A stretch of 64,000 bases of DNA from Gemmatimonadaceae bacterium (GCA_020851035.1 JADZDM010000005.1:496001-560000), one strand, 5' to 3'. Positions 33,810-44,168 are shown, counted from the stretch's first letter. Numbers and translations are program-made. The notes: generated from the sequence alone by a model not told the origin.

Positions 33810-35759
33810 ATGCCGCCCGCACACAACCTGCCGGTCATCGACAACCGGCGCTACGACGACCTGTTCACCGAGCTGCGCACGCGCATCCCGCGCTACACGC
33901 CCGAGTGGACGGACTTCAACGACAGCGACCCGGGCATCACGCTGGTGCAGCTCTTCGCCTGGCTGGGCGACATGCTGCTCTACCGCATGGGCCAGGTGCC
34001 GGAGCTGAACTACCTCAAGTTCCTGGAGCTGCTGGGGATCGAGCTGCGCGCCGCCGAGCCGGCGATCGCGGAGATCACCTTCCCGCTGGCGGCCGCCGCC
34101 ACGCAGCCGTTCGTGATCATCCCGCGGCGCACCCAGGTGACGGCCGAGGCGCCGGGCTCGCCGGCCCCGGTGGTGTTCGAGACCGACCGGGCCATCACCG
34201 CGATCGCTGCACGACTGTCGTCGGTGCAGGCCTTCGACGGGTTCGCGTTCGAGGACCTGAGCGCCGCCAACACCAGCGCACTGGAGTCCTTCGCCCCGTT
34301 CGGCAACGCCGCCGGCATCGACTCGGCCCTCTACCTGGGCTTCGAGACGGCGGCACCGTTCCCGCAGGTGGAGCTGGACCTGGCCTTCGTCACCGCCGCG
34401 GCGTCGGCGCCGAAGAGCGTGAACTGCGCCAGTGGCACCTCGGCACGGTTCGCATCCGCCCGCATGGTGTGGGAGTACTGGAACGGCAGCGACTGGCGCC
34501 CGCTGGACCTGCTGGTGGACGAGACCCTCGCCTTCACGCGGTCGGGCCACGTGCGGCTGAAGACGCCGGCGGCGGGGGTGATGGTGGCCGACGTGATCGG
34601 CGAGGTGGCCGCAGCGCGCACCTGGATCCGCGCGCGGCTGGTGCAGGCGCAGTACGAGCGCGCCCCGCAACTGCGTGCCATCCGCACCAACACCGTCTCG
34701 GCGACACAGGCGCAGACCGTGCGCAACGAGGTGCTGGGCGGCAGTGACGGGCGCGCGAACCAGGTCTTCCGCCTGGCGAGCGCACCGGTGCTGGCGGGCA
34801 CGCTGCGTCTCGAGGTGAACGAGGGCGACGGGTTCGCGGCGTGGACGGAGGTCACCGATTTCTTCGGCGCTGCCGGCCGCGACCGGGTGTTCGCGCTGGA
34901 CCGCACCACCGGCGAGGTGCGCTTCGGTGACGGCAACCACGGCGCCATCCCGGTGGGGAACAGCGACCTGCCGGCGAGCAATATCGTGGCCCGCGAGTAC
35001 CGATTCGGCGGCGGTACCGCCGGCAACCTCGCTGCCGGTGCCATCAAGACGCTGGTGGGCAGCATCACCGGCGTGGACGCGAATGCGATCACGAACCAGC
35101 AGCCCTCCGTCGGCGGGCGCGCCGAGGAGTCGCTGGCCGAGGCGAAGCTGCGGGCACCGAGTGCGATCCGCAGCCGCGGGCGCGCGGTGACGGCGCAGGA
35201 CTACGAGCAGCTCGCGATCGAGGCCGGCACCATCCGCCGCGCCAAGGCGCTGCCGCTCTCACATCCCGACTTCCCGGGCGTGCAGGTGCCGGGGGTGGTG
35301 AGCATGATCGTGGTCCCCGATGGCACCGCGCCCAACCCCGTGCCCAGCGAGGGCACGCTGCGGATGGTCTGCGCGGCGCTGGAACCGGCGCGCGTGATCA
35401 CCACCGAACTGTATGTCGTGCCGCCGGTGTACCGGCAGGTGCGGGTGACCACCGACGTGGTGGTGGATGACCGCGCCGACCTGGCCGCCGTGAAGACGGC
35501 AATCACGTCCGCGCTGCTGCAGTACTTCCATCCACTGGTGGGCGGCGAGGACGGGCAGGGGTGGCCCTTCGGCGGCGACATCTTCTACTCGCGGGTGTAC
35601 GGCCGTGCGACGGTGCCGGGGGTGCAGAGCATCGAGCGGCTGGTGATCGCGCTGGACGGCATCGAGGCCGCGCCCTGCACGAACGTCGCCCTCTGCGACG
35701 GCGAGCTGGCGTACTCGGTGGACCACGTGGTGCGCGTCGCATACGCCTCGGGGAGCTGA
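33810..35759 (+). CDS. Baseplate wedge protein (gpJ/gp6-like, Afp11-like)
   Basis: The 649-residue protein starts with a conserved segment LPVIDNRRYDDLFTELRTRIPRYTPEWTDFNDSDPGITLVQLFAWLGDMLLYRM (residues 6-57). The middle part is beta-rich; the J-like core is FGGGTAGNLAAGAIKTLVG, EAKLRAPSAIRSRGRAVTAQDYEQLAIEAGTIRRAKALP. The C-terminal part has VTTDVVVDDRADLAAVKTAITSALLQYFHPLVGGEDGQGWPFG. It builds the baseplate ring with gp25 and the gpI-like protein. ATG 33810 follows the gp25 stop by 2 bases. Confidence 0.93.
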   Translation: MPPAHNLPVIDNRRYDDLFTELRTRIPRYTPEWTDFNDSDPGITLVQLFAWLGDMLLYRMGQVPELNYLKFLELLGIELRAAEPAIAEITFPLAAAATQPFVIIPRRTQVTAEAPGSPAPVVFETDRAITAIAARLSSVQAFDGFAFEDLSAANTSALESFAPFGNAAGIDSALYLGFETAAPFPQVELDLAFVTAAASAPKSVNCASGTSARFASARMVWEYWNGSDWRPLDLLVDETLAFTRSGHVRLKTPAAGVMVADVIGEVAAARTWIRARLVQAQYERAPQLRAIRTNTVSATQAQTVRNEVLGGSDGRANQVFRLASAPVLAGTLRLEVNEGDGFAAWTEVTDFFGAAGRDRVFALDRTTGEVRFGDGNHGAIPVGNSDLPASNIVAREYRFGGGTAGNLAAGAIKTLVGSITGVDANAITNQQPSVGGRAEESLAEAKLRAPSAIRSRGRAVTAQDYEQLAIEAGTIRRAKALPLSHPDFPGVQVPGVVSMIVVPDGTAPNPVPSEGTLRMVCAALEPARVITTELYVVPPVYRQVRVTTDVVVDDRADLAAVKTAITSALLQYFHPLVGGEDGQGWPFGGDIFYSRVYGRATVPGVQSIERLVIALDGIEAAPCTNVALCDGELAYSVDHVVRVAYASGS

Positions 35760-35767
35760 GGCGCGCC

Positions 35768-37969
35768 ATGACGAGCTTCCCGATGCTGCCTCCTGTGCCG
35801 CGGCCACCGCACGACCCCAGCGTGCTCACGCTCGACGCCGGCCGCGGGTGGCGTGCGGCGTTCCTGGATGCGGCGGTGATCGCGGCGCGAGACGGGGCGC
35901 TGCAGCTCGACCTCACGGCCGGCGCACGTGACCTGCACGAGCCGTCGGGCAGCCTGGGCGGACTGGTGCCGCCGGCGTGGGTGACCGTGAGCGAGGCCGG
36001 CGACATCTGGCTGCTGGACCGGGCCTCGGGCCGGCTCGCGAAGTTCGATGACTGCGACTGCCGGTTCGTCACGGTGCCGCACACCGGTGGACTGGGCGTC
36101 GGGGCGCGGCAGTTCACCGACCCGCGGGGCATCGTGGCGACATGCGGCAACCTGGTGGTGGTTGATCGTGGTGCGGCGCGCCTGTCGGTGTTCTCGCAGC
36201 GCGGCTACGCCCTGCGTGAGCACGTGACGCCACCCGCCAGCGCGCAGCCCGTGCCCTGGCAGCCCACCTGCATCGCCGCCGATGCACACGGGCACCTCTA
36301 CGTCGGTGATCCGGCCAACGGTGCCGTGCACCGCTTTTCCACGCGGGGTGTCTGGCTCTCCGCGCTGGTGGGCCTTGGCGACGTGCAGCACCTGGCGGTG
36401 GACCGGCACAACCGGCTGTACGTGGTCGTGTCCACGCTCGCGGAGGTGCTGGTGTTCGCGCATGACGGCACGCCGCTGGAGGCCGCGACCTCGCGGGATG
36501 CCATCGCCCGGCGTTTCGCGCCGCTGCCGTTCCGGGTGACGCCGGCGGGTGTGATCGATTTCTCGCACCACCACGACTGCTGCTGCGAGGCGTTCGATGC
36601 CACCGGCGCGGCGCTGCCCGGTGGGGCGCCGGCCACGAAGGTCACGTTCGCCACGGCGGGCAGCTACCGGAGCGCGCCGCTGGACAGCGACATCGCACAG
36701 TGCCAGTGGCACCGGGTGACGCTCACCGCGGCAATTCCACCGGGCTGCAGCGTGACGGTGTACACGCGCACGTCGGAGCTGGCCGAGCCGGACGACCTGG
36801 TGGCGGCGCTGCCGGACGCGGCGTGGGAGACGCGCGCCGTGGCGCGGCGTGCGGCGGGCAGCGATGGCGCCTGCGTGGAGTGGGACTGCCTCGTGCGCAG
36901 CGGGCCCGGTCGGTTCGCGTGGCTGGAGCTGCGCCTGCAGGGCGACGGCAAGGGCACGCCGCGGGTGCACTGCGTCACGATCGAGTCGCCGCGGGTGTCG
37001 CTGTCGCGGTGGCTGCCCGGCGTGTTCGTGCACGATCCCGATGCCGGCGACTTCACCGATCGCTTCCTGTCGCTCTTCGACACCACGCTGCGCTCGATCG
37101 AGTCGCGGCTGGACCTACAGGCCGGCCTGTTCGACCCGCGGTCCACGCCGGCGGAGTCCCCGTCGGCCGGTGCGCCGGACTTCCTCTCCTGGCTGGCGGG
37201 GTGGGTGGGGATCGCGCTCGACCGGAGCTGGCCCGAGGCGCGGCGACGCGAGTACCTGCGCCGCGCGCCGGCGCTCTTCGACGAACGCGGCACGGTGGCC
37301 GGGCTGCGGTCCATGCTGCTGCTGTACCTGGGCCTGCGCGACGACCGGCGGGAGCCGTCGACGGGCGGCGGGTGCGGGTGTGCAGCGACCGCGGCACGCT
37401 GCGAACCGCGCGTCGATCCCTGTGCAGCGCCGCCACCGCGCCACGCCCATCGCGCACCGGCGCTGCTGCTGGAGCACTGGCGCCTGCGCCGCTGGCTGTT
37501 CGTGGGCGGGGCGCGGCTGGGAGAGGACGCGGCGCTCTGGGGCAACGCCATCGTGAGCCGCAGCCGGCTGGGTGACGGCGCCCGCACCGGCGTCACGCGC
37601 CTCATCGGCACGCAGGATCCCTTCCGCGACCCGATGCACGTGTACGCCTCGACGTTCACGGTGTTCGTGCCGGCGAGCCTCGCCTGTGATGCCACGGCAC
37701 GGCGCGGACTGGAGGCGCTGCTGCGCGACGAGAGTCCGGCGCACACGCGGTGGCACCTGGAGTACGTCGCGCCGCGGTTCCGCGTCGGCGTGCAGTCGAT
37801 GATCGGCTACGACTCCGTCGTCGGCCGCTACCCGGCGCCGGGCGTCACGGTCGACCAGTCCACACTCGGGCGCTCCACCATCCTCGGCGGGCCACCCGGC
37901 GATCCCGTCACTCCACCGCTGCGCGTCGGGACCTCCGCGCGCATCGGCAGCACCACGACCCTGCAATGA
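35768..37969 (+). CDS. Baseplate protein (gpI/Afp12-like) with N-terminal propeller-like repeats
   Basis: The 733-residue protein has an N-terminal half (about 60-260) with NHL/beta-propeller-like blades (GDIWLLDRASGRLAKFD, GNLVVVDRGAARLSVFS, GHLYVGDPANGAVHRFS, NRLYVVVSTLAEVLVFA). The C-terminal half has the phage tail protein I pattern: RWLPGVFVHDPDAGDFTDRFLSLFDTTLRSIESRLD and DFLSWLAGWVGIALD...RRREYLRRAPALFDERGTVAGLRSMLLLYLG. Cysteine clusters (DCDCRF, HHHDCCCEAFD, GCGCAATAARCEPRVDPC) are odd for a cytoplasmic baseplate protein. It probably links baseplate to fibres. Confidence 0.87.
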   Translation: MTSFPMLPPVPRPPHDPSVLTLDAGRGWRAAFLDAAVIAARDGALQLDLTAGARDLHEPSGSLGGLVPPAWVTVSEAGDIWLLDRASGRLAKFDDCDCRFVTVPHTGGLGVGARQFTDPRGIVATCGNLVVVDRGAARLSVFSQRGYALREHVTPPASAQPVPWQPTCIAADAHGHLYVGDPANGAVHRFSTRGVWLSALVGLGDVQHLAVDRHNRLYVVVSTLAEVLVFAHDGTPLEAATSRDAIARRFAPLPFRVTPAGVIDFSHHHDCCCEAFDATGAALPGGAPATKVTFATAGSYRSAPLDSDIAQCQWHRVTLTAAIPPGCSVTVYTRTSELAEPDDLVAALPDAAWETRAVARRAAGSDGACVEWDCLVRSGPGRFAWLELRLQGDGKGTPRVHCVTIESPRVSLSRWLPGVFVHDPDAGDFTDRFLSLFDTTLRSIESRLDLQAGLFDPRSTPAESPSAGAPDFLSWLAGWVGIALDRSWPEARRREYLRRAPALFDERGTVAGLRSMLLLYLGLRDDRREPSTGGGCGCAATAARCEPRVDPCAAPPPRHAHRAPALLLEHWRLRRWLFVGGARLGEDAALWGNAIVSRSRLGDGARTGVTRLIGTQDPFRDPMHVYASTFTVFVPASLACDATARRGLEALLRDESPAHTRWHLEYVAPRFRVGVQSMIGYDSVVGRYPAPGVTVDQSTLGRSTILGGPPGDPVTPPLRVGTSARIGSTTTLQ

Positions 37970-37999
37970 ACGCCCGTCCGCTGCCACCCCGGAGATTCC

Positions 38000-39469
38000 A
38001 TGTGCCATGACTCGACGACGTGCCCCGACTGTGACTTCGGGCCACTGGCGCGCAACCACTACTTCACGGGCAAGCTGCTGGTCGAGCGCGATTTCCGCGA
38101 CGAGCAACGCTTCTTCGTGGACAAGCTGCGGCTGCACCACGCGCGGCTGCACGGCTGGGGCGTGGTCTGCGGGCTGAAGGTGGTGCCGCACGCCAACGCC
38201 GCCTGCCGCACCCGCTATGTCTGCGTGCAGCCGGGCACCGCGGTGGACTGCTGCGGCCACGACATCCACCTGCGCGAGCTGGAGTGCATCGACCTGCACG
38301 CCATCCCCGCCGTGAAGGCGCTCCTCGACGCCGGTGACGCCGAGACCGGGCACCGGCTGCAGGTGTGCATCCGCTACCGCGAGTGTCCCACCGAGGACAT
38401 CCCGGTGCTCTACGACGAGTGCGGTTGCGACGACACGCGCTGTGCGCCGAACCGCGTGCTGGAGAGCTTCCGGCTCGACGTGATCGTGGATGCGCCGGTG
38501 CCGCCGGCGGCGCCCGCCCCGGGAGCATGTGCCGACCTGTGGAACGAGGCGATCGAGGGCTGCGACGACTGCGAGGACGAGAACTGCGTCATCCTCGCCA
38601 CCATCGCCAACTGGCACGTCGGTGACGCGATCGGGACGGCGCAGATCGACAACGTCACCGACCGCCGCATCCTGCCGAGCGTCTCGGCGATCAAGCGCGT
38701 GCTGGACTGCGTGCTGACGACGGGTGGCGGGGGCGGCGGTCCGGCGGGGCCAACGGGGCCAACGGGGCCTCAGGGTCCGCAGGGGCCGGTAGGGCCACAG
38801 GGTCCCGCAGGGCCGCGCGGCCCGGTCGGCCAGGACGGACGCAACGGCGCCGACGGCTTGCCGGGCCTGCCCGGGCTCCAGGGGCCACCCGGCCCCGGCC
38901 TCGAGGCGGACCTCACACGCATCATCGCGCTCAGCTGGCGGCACGACCGAGACAGCGGCCAGCTGCTCGCGATCCTCGACCCGAACGGGCGGCCGCTCGG
39001 TCGCGGCATCGTGGTGGCCTTCAGTGCTGAAGTGCAGTGGGACAGCACGGTCGCCTCGCACGTGTTCGAGGCGCTCGCCCGGCAGGACCTGTTCATCGAC
39101 AACAAGAGCGGGCAGTTCGACTGCCGATGCCCGCTGATCACGCCGCACGTGGCGGTGGATGCCACGATCGTCGGCACCGTGGTCACGCAGGCGGTGGCGC
39201 TGGCGGCGCCCGGTGCGGCACCACCGGGCGGCCTGATGAAGGCGCTGGCGCTGCTGATCGACGACAAGGCGCGCATCCAGCTCGAGCGACCGGACAGCGG
39301 CGGCCTCTTCGTGCGCCTGCGCGGCGACTTCGTGGTGGACCGAGAGAAGCGCGCGATCGACGCGGAGTTCGTGCGGGCCGAGCTGCCGACGGGCGACCGG
39401 CCGTCGGGATCGGCGTTCGGCATCCAGGGCGGCACGTTCGAGAGCTGGTTCACGATCAAGCGGGGATGA
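38000..39469 (+). CDS. eCIS exterior protein A: HGWG domain, collagen-like stalk, beta-rich C-terminus
   Basis: The 489-residue protein begins with a Cys-rich N-terminal domain that it shares with the next two proteins ([21 protein letters not shown]...[12 protein letters not shown], residues about 18-60). Further cysteines follow ([22 protein letters not shown]). Residues 247-300 are 18 collagen-type G-x-y triplets, then a C-terminal domain of about 190 residues. The collagen stretch predicts a trimeric stalk. No signal peptide is present, so it is delivered as part of the particle and exposed after release. Its place after the gpI-like gene is where fibre genes lie. Confidence 0.8.
   Translation: MCHDSTTCPDCDFGPLARNHYFTGKLLVERDFRDEQRFFVDKLRLHHARLHGWGVVCGLKVVPHANAACRTRYVCVQPGTAVDCCGHDIHLRELECIDLHAIPAVKALLDAGDAETGHRLQVCIRYRECPTEDIPVLYDECGCDDTRCAPNRVLESFRLDVIVDAPVPPAAPAPGACADLWNEAIEGCDDCEDENCVILATIANWHVGDAIGTAQIDNVTDRRILPSVSAIKRVLDCVLTTGGGGGGPAGPTGPTGPQGPQGPVGPQGPAGPRGPVGQDGRNGADGLPGLPGLQGPPGPGLEADLTRIIALSWRHDRDSGQLLAILDPNGRPLGRGIVVAFSAEVQWDSTVASHVFEALARQDLFIDNKSGQFDCRCPLITPHVAVDATIVGTVVTQAVALAAPGAAPPGGLMKALALLIDDKARIQLERPDSGGLFVRLRGDFVVDREKRAIDAEFVRAELPTGDRPSGSAFGIQGGTFESWFTIKRG
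38738..38899 (+). repeat. Collagen-like GXY repeats
   Basis: Eighteen uninterrupted glycine-x-y codon triplets, starting [20 protein letters not shown] and ending GLQGPPGPG, preceded by a polyglycine hinge. The DNA is a G/C-rich near-tandem array (GGGCCAAC units at 38748-38766). Confidence 0.95.
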
Positions 39470-39476
39470 GGCGGCC

Positions 39477-41414
39477 ATGGGAACCAGCATGAACTCCGTC
39501 GCGGTCACACGGCCGCAGCGCTCCACCACCGCCCGCCGCTGCACGGCGTGCGGGGGCCTCGAATGCCTGTGCCGGCCGCGCTTCTTCGCCGGCCAGCTGC
39601 TCACCGAGGAAGACCTGAACCGCCTCGACCACTACATCGTGGCGAAGCACAAGCTGCACAACCGCTACCTGCACGGCTGGGGCGTGGTGTGTGGCCTGGA
39701 CGTGCAGTGCGACGGCTGCGACAGCGGCTCGGTGATCGTGCGGCAGGGCTACGCCCTCTCGCCCTGTGGCGAGGACGTGGTGGTCTGCGCCGACCAGCGC
39801 GTGAACGTGTGCGACCTGATCAACGAGTGTCGCACCGTCACGCAGCCCGACTGCAGCCGCCCCGGGGTGGATGGGGGCTGTGACGAGCCGGTGCAGCAGT
39901 GGATCCTCGCCATCTGTTATGCCGAGTCGTCGTCGCGCGGGGTGGCACCGCTGCGATCAGCCGGCTGCGGCTGCGGCGGCACGACGTCCGGCGGGTGCGC
40001 CTGCGGTGGGGGCGGGAAGTCCGGTGGGTGCGGCTGTGGTGGTGGTGGTGCGAAGTCCGGCGGCTGTGGCTGCGGCGGTGGCGGCGGCGGGCATTCACAC
40101 GGCGCGTCGTCGTCCGGCGGCTGTGGCTGTGGCGGCAGCAAGGGCACGGTCGCCACCACCAGCGCCTCGCGCGGGGCGTCGCTGATGCAGTGCGAGAACA
40201 CCGTCACCTGTGAGACCTTCTCGTTCCGCGTGTACAAGGCACCGAAGGCGCGGGACCGGAAGACGTCGCAGGGCGCCATGGTGGATTCGTTCATGGCCTG
40301 CCTGCTGGAGCTGCAGGATGCGCTGCCGCCGGTCAAGCCCACCGGCACCACGCAGCAGGAGCTGCACGAGTGGTGCTGCGAGATGCATGACGCGCTGGCC
40401 GACTGGTATTTCGCCAATTCGGGGTACGGCTGCGAGACGGCCCGCCGAGTGGCGGCGATCGCCTGCCCGCAGCCGGGTGACCCGGGGTTCAACGACGCCA
40501 TCGGCCGCGCCGCGCAGGAGTTCGCGCTGGCCATCCTCGACATCATCATGGCCTGCCTTTGCAAGGCGATGATGCCGCAGTGCCCGGTGGCACCCGCCGA
40601 TGGCTGCGTGCCGCTGGCGATGGTCACGGTGCGCACCGACGACGGCTGCAGCGTGCAGTCGATCTGCAACTGGACCACCGAGCGCCAGTACGTCCTGACC
40701 TTCCCGACCATGGACTACTGGCTGTCGGTGCTGCCGTTCGGCCGCCTGCTGCGCGAGGCGATCGAACGGCTGTGCTGCCGGCCGATGCTGCGCCCGAAGC
40801 GCGATTTCGTGCCGGATTCCGATGCCCAGCCGGCCCCGGTGGCGGGCATCGGCGGTGTTGGTGCGATCGGCGTCGGCGCCATCGGCAGTGCGACAGCCGA
40901 TGCGGCGGGCAACACCACGGGCGGTGCGTGGCGGACAGCCGCCGCGAGCGTCCGGGGCGACGACTACACCGCCAATGCACCGGCCGACAACTTCCGCGCC
41001 TCGGCCGCCACCACCGCCGCCAGCCGCGATTTCATGTCACTGGCGTTCCAGGCCCTGCTCACGCGCGAAAAGTCCGATTCCGCCGAGACGCTGGTGCGTG
41101 GGTTGATGGGGGATCGCGACGAGAAGGGTGAGCCGGTGTGGTCGAAGACCGAAAGCGACAACGCCCTCCATCGGTTCGTGCTCGACCAGATGGCGAAGCC
41201 GATGTTCCGCACCCTCGTCGGCGAGCAGGGACTGTCGGCCATCGGCGGACTGGCCGGAGGCCTGCTCGGTGACGTTGCGGCCGGCGTCATGCGCGGGCCG
41301 CGCAGCAGTGCGCCGGCGGACGACGTGCTGGAATCGCTGCAGCGCACGGTCGCGCGCCAGCAGGAGCAGATCGATGAACTGCTGCGGCAGCGCCCGCGCG
41401 GCAGGAACAAGTAG
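39477..41414 (+). CDS. eCIS exterior protein B: HGWG domain with Gly/Cys-rich linker
   Basis: The 645-residue protein has the shared N-terminal domain: [19 protein letters not shown]...[20 protein letters not shown] (residues about 31-80), followed by [14 protein letters not shown]. Residues 161-223 are an almost pure Gly/Cys/Ser linker ([20 protein letters not shown]). Then comes a mostly helical part with more cysteines, an alanine/glycine-rich stretch near 455-480, and a C-terminal coiled coil ([22 protein letters not shown]). An oligomeric, disulfide-linked or metal-binding scaffold on the particle is likely by inference. ATG 39489 is an alternative start. Confidence 0.75.
   Translation: MGTSMNSVAVTRPQRSTTARRCTACGGLECLCRPRFFAGQLLTEEDLNRLDHYIVAKHKLHNRYLHGWGVVCGLDVQCDGCDSGSVIVRQGYALSPCGEDVVVCADQRVNVCDLINECRTVTQPDCSRPGVDGGCDEPVQQWILAICYAESSSRGVAPLRSAGCGCGGTTSGGCACGGGGKSGGCGCGGGGAKSGGCGCGGGGGGHSHGASSSGGCGCGGSKGTVATTSASRGASLMQCENTVTCETFSFRVYKAPKARDRKTSQGAMVDSFMACLLELQDALPPVKPTGTTQQELHEWCCEMHDALADWYFANSGYGCETARRVAAIACPQPGDPGFNDAIGRAAQEFALAILDIIMACLCKAMMPQCPVAPADGCVPLAMVTVRTDDGCSVQSICNWTTERQYVLTFPTMDYWLSVLPFGRLLREAIERLCCRPMLRPKRDFVPDSDAQPAPVAGIGGVGAIGVGAIGSATADAAGNTTGGAWRTAAASVRGDDYTANAPADNFRASAATTAASRDFMSLAFQALLTREKSDSAETLVRGLMGDRDEKGEPVWSKTESDNALHRFVLDQMAKPMFRTLVGEQGLSAIGGLAGGLLGDVAAGVMRGPRSSAPADDVLESLQRTVARQQEQIDELLRQRPRGRNK
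39957..40145 (+). repeat. Gly/Cys-rich repeat linker
   Basis: Residues 161-223 of protein B repeat GGCGCGGGG-like units separated by KS, AKS and HSHGASSS. Cysteines are spaced C-x-C within units. The pattern could cross-link by disulfides outside the cell or bind metal. Confidence 0.9.
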
Positions 41415-41426
41415 CCGGGACCCGCC

Positions 41427-44105
41427 ATGACGACACCGATGCAGACCGACCGGCCGCGCTTCTACGAGCAGCAGTACCTCGACGCCGCCGACCTCAGCGC
41501 GCTGGTGGACTACCAGCGCATCGCCCGCGCGCGCCACGACCTGGGGGCACACTCCTGGGGCATCGCCTCGGGCCTGCAGCTCATCGAGAAGCCGGTGAAG
41601 AGTGGCGTGGACGTATACCTCCAGCCCGGGTACGCGTGGGACGGGCTCGGGCGCCCGCTCGTCGTGCTCTCGCCGTACCGGATTCCCTCGGAGCTCTTCG
41701 CGAGCATCCCGTTCACCGCCGGTGTGGACGACGGCGTGCCACCGGGACGGCTGGTGGAGGTCTGGCTGCAGTTCACCGCCACGCCGCGCGGCGGGCCGGC
41801 CGACGGCTTCGAGGCCTGCACCGCGGACGACCAGTCCTCACGGCTCTTCGAGTCGTTCCGCATCGTGGTCGGCGAACGCCCCGCGCACTCCGACCGCCAC
41901 GTGCCGGTCACCGTCGGCCCCTACACGGTGGACGCCGCGCAGGTGCCGCAGCGCATCGGCGCGGTCACCGACCCGTTGCTGGTGGACGAGTCGATTGCGT
42001 ACCAGACCTTCCCCGGCACCTGGGACGCGGCGCAGTGGCTGGTGCCGCTCGGCGTGGTGCGGTGGGCGCCGCCGGCGATCCCCACCGACGCCGGCAGCTT
42101 CAAGGCGCGTGCGGCGGCGGATCTCGCCGTCAGCGACCAGAAGCGGCGGTACGCGGGTGTGGTGGCCGAGACGGTGGATGCGGCACGCGGATTCGTGCGG
42201 ATCAGGCCGCGGGATGCGGCGGCCTACGCGCCGACCGTCTGGAACACCGCCACCGACAAGGACCTGCTCTGGGTGGAAGGCAACGCGCGTGTGCAGGGTG
42301 ATGCCAAGCTGCTCGGCGGACGGCTGATGCTGCGCGACGAGTCGAACGGCGACAGCGGCGGTCCGCTCGCCATCCGCCGTCGCCCGGTGCCGGGGCTCGG
42401 CCCGCTCGTCACCGACATCTTCGCGCAGATCGGCAACGCCGATGCGGGGACGAACCGGTTCGTGGTCGGTCCGGTGACTGGCGCGGCCACGCCGGCGGAC
42501 TTCAAGGAGCGGTTCGTGGTCACGGCGGCGGGTCGCGTTGGCATCGGTGCGCCGATGCCCACCACGGCACCGCTGGTGATCCGCGCACAGGGTGGCAGCG
42601 AGGACCTGCTCGCCTTCGAGACGCCCCTCGGTGTGCCGACCTGGAAGCTGAACACGCTCCCAGGTGGCAAGCCGGGACTCAACTTCAGCGAGGGGGGGGC
42701 CGATGGCCGGCTGTTCCTGCAGCCCGGCGGTAATGTCGGCATCGGCACCACTGACCCGAAGCACCGGCTGCAGGTGCATGGCGAGGACAATGCGCTGGTG
42801 GTGGTGAGTGATGCCGCCGCCGGCGTGGCCGCGAACATCGGCATCGAGCTGCGCACGAAGTCGGCGTCGGGGGTGAGCTACATCGACTTCACCAAGGGCA
42901 GCACCGACCTCGCCAACGCCGGCACGCCGGACTTCAGCGGCCGGCTGTCGTTCAACGAGGCGAACACCGGCGCCTTCTCCCTGCGCGGCGGGCGCCTCGG
43001 CATCGAGACCACCACGCCGACGAATCGCGTGCACATCGAGGGCAATCTCGGGCTGCGGGTGAACCGGATCTACACCAGCGGTGGCGCGGGCAACGGACCC
43101 TCGGTCTGGAGCAGCCTGTCGTTCAACGCCCACCACGACGAGGCCAACGCCGCGTGGGTGTTCCCCGATCCGGCACGACGTGCGGTGACGATCGAGATGG
43201 ACGACACCGGCGGTGTGCCACGGTTCGACGTCTGGAGCACGACGCTGGCCAACACCACGGGCTGGGTGCGTCGGGTGCACGTCAACGGCGATTCCGGCGA
43301 CGTGGTGATGAACGACTTCGGGGGGCGGACCGCGATCGGGCCGACACCGGCGCTCTGCCGGCTGCACGTCTCCGGTGACACCAACGGTGACGCCGACCAG
43401 GTCACCGCGCACGTGGCCGTGATCGACAACCGCAATGGCGGCAACAGTGCCGACGTGCTGGCCCTGCGCGTCGCCGCCCCGGTCGCCGGGTTCGGGAACA
43501 ACTTCCTCACCTGCTTCGCCGGCGCCACCGCGGTCGGTTCGATCGAGGGGGACGGCATCGGCGTCTCATTCAACACCACGTCGGCCGACTACGCCGAGTG
43601 GCTGCCACGCGACGAGGACGAGCCGGCGATGCAGCCGGGTGATCTCGTGGGCGTGTTTGCAGGGCGCCTGCGCCGTGAGACCGTCGGCGCCGACCAGCTG
43701 CTCATCATCTCGACATCGCCGGCCCTGCTCGCGAACACGCCAGCGCGCGACGAGCGCCACCGCTTCGAGCGCGTAGCGATGCTCGGGCAGGTGCCGGTGC
43801 GGGTGCGCGGCGCGATCCTCGCCGGCGACGTGATCATCCCCTCCGGCGACGAGGACGGCACCGCCATCGGCGTCGCGGCCACCGAGGCCACGCTCGACGA
43901 CTTCGCGATGTCGGTGGGGACGGCGTGGGGCGCGGCGAAGGGACCGGGCATCTCGCTCGTGCGCTGCGCCGTCGGGCTGGTCTCGGCGCGCGCCTGGCGG
44001 AGCGTCGGGCGTGCGCTGGCGGTGTCACGCGCCACCACCAGCATGCCCGCCGAGCCGGCTCCCGTGCGGGCGCCATCGCCACGCCGGCGCAAGACCGTGA
44101 AATGA
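41427..44105 (+). CDS. eCIS tail fibre (HGWG-like domain, phage-fibre repeats, G2/S74-like end)
   Basis: The 892-residue protein has an N-terminal domain diverged from proteins A and B (RPRFYEQQYLDAADLSALVD...LGAHSWGIASGLQLIEK), which probably attaches it to the baseplate. The body has phage-fibre motifs repeated with small changes (GRVGIGAPMPTTAPLVI, GNVGIGTTDPKHRLQVHG, GRLGIETTTPTNRVHIEG, RTAIGPTPALCRLHVSG). The end (NTTSADYAEWLPRDEDEPAMQPGDLVGVFAG...LLIISTSPALLAN) resembles the peptidase-G2/S74 intramolecular chaperone domains that trimerise fibres. It should recognise target cells. Confidence 0.85.
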   Translation: MTTPMQTDRPRFYEQQYLDAADLSALVDYQRIARARHDLGAHSWGIASGLQLIEKPVKSGVDVYLQPGYAWDGLGRPLVVLSPYRIPSELFASIPFTAGVDDGVPPGRLVEVWLQFTATPRGGPADGFEACTADDQSSRLFESFRIVVGERPAHSDRHVPVTVGPYTVDAAQVPQRIGAVTDPLLVDESIAYQTFPGTWDAAQWLVPLGVVRWAPPAIPTDAGSFKARAAADLAVSDQKRRYAGVVAETVDAARGFVRIRPRDAAAYAPTVWNTATDKDLLWVEGNARVQGDAKLLGGRLMLRDESNGDSGGPLAIRRRPVPGLGPLVTDIFAQIGNADAGTNRFVVGPVTGAATPADFKERFVVTAAGRVGIGAPMPTTAPLVIRAQGGSEDLLAFETPLGVPTWKLNTLPGGKPGLNFSEGGADGRLFLQPGGNVGIGTTDPKHRLQVHGEDNALVVVSDAAAGVAANIGIELRTKSASGVSYIDFTKGSTDLANAGTPDFSGRLSFNEANTGAFSLRGGRLGIETTTPTNRVHIEGNLGLRVNRIYTSGGAGNGPSVWSSLSFNAHHDEANAAWVFPDPARRAVTIEMDDTGGVPRFDVWSTTLANTTGWVRRVHVNGDSGDVVMNDFGGRTAIGPTPALCRLHVSGDTNGDADQVTAHVAVIDNRNGGNSADVLALRVAAPVAGFGNNFLTCFAGATAVGSIEGDGIGVSFNTTSADYAEWLPRDEDEPAMQPGDLVGVFAGRLRRETVGADQLLIISTSPALLANTPARDERHRFERVAMLGQVPVRVRGAILAGDVIIPSGDEDGTAIGVAATEATLDDFAMSVGTAWGAAKGPGISLVRCAVGLVSARAWRSVGRALAVSRATTSMPAEPAPVRAPSPRRRKTVK

Positions 44106-44168
44106 TGCCCCAGCCGCACGCCCCGCGTGCGGTCGCAACCCACACTCGTGCCCTGAACCGGGAAATCC

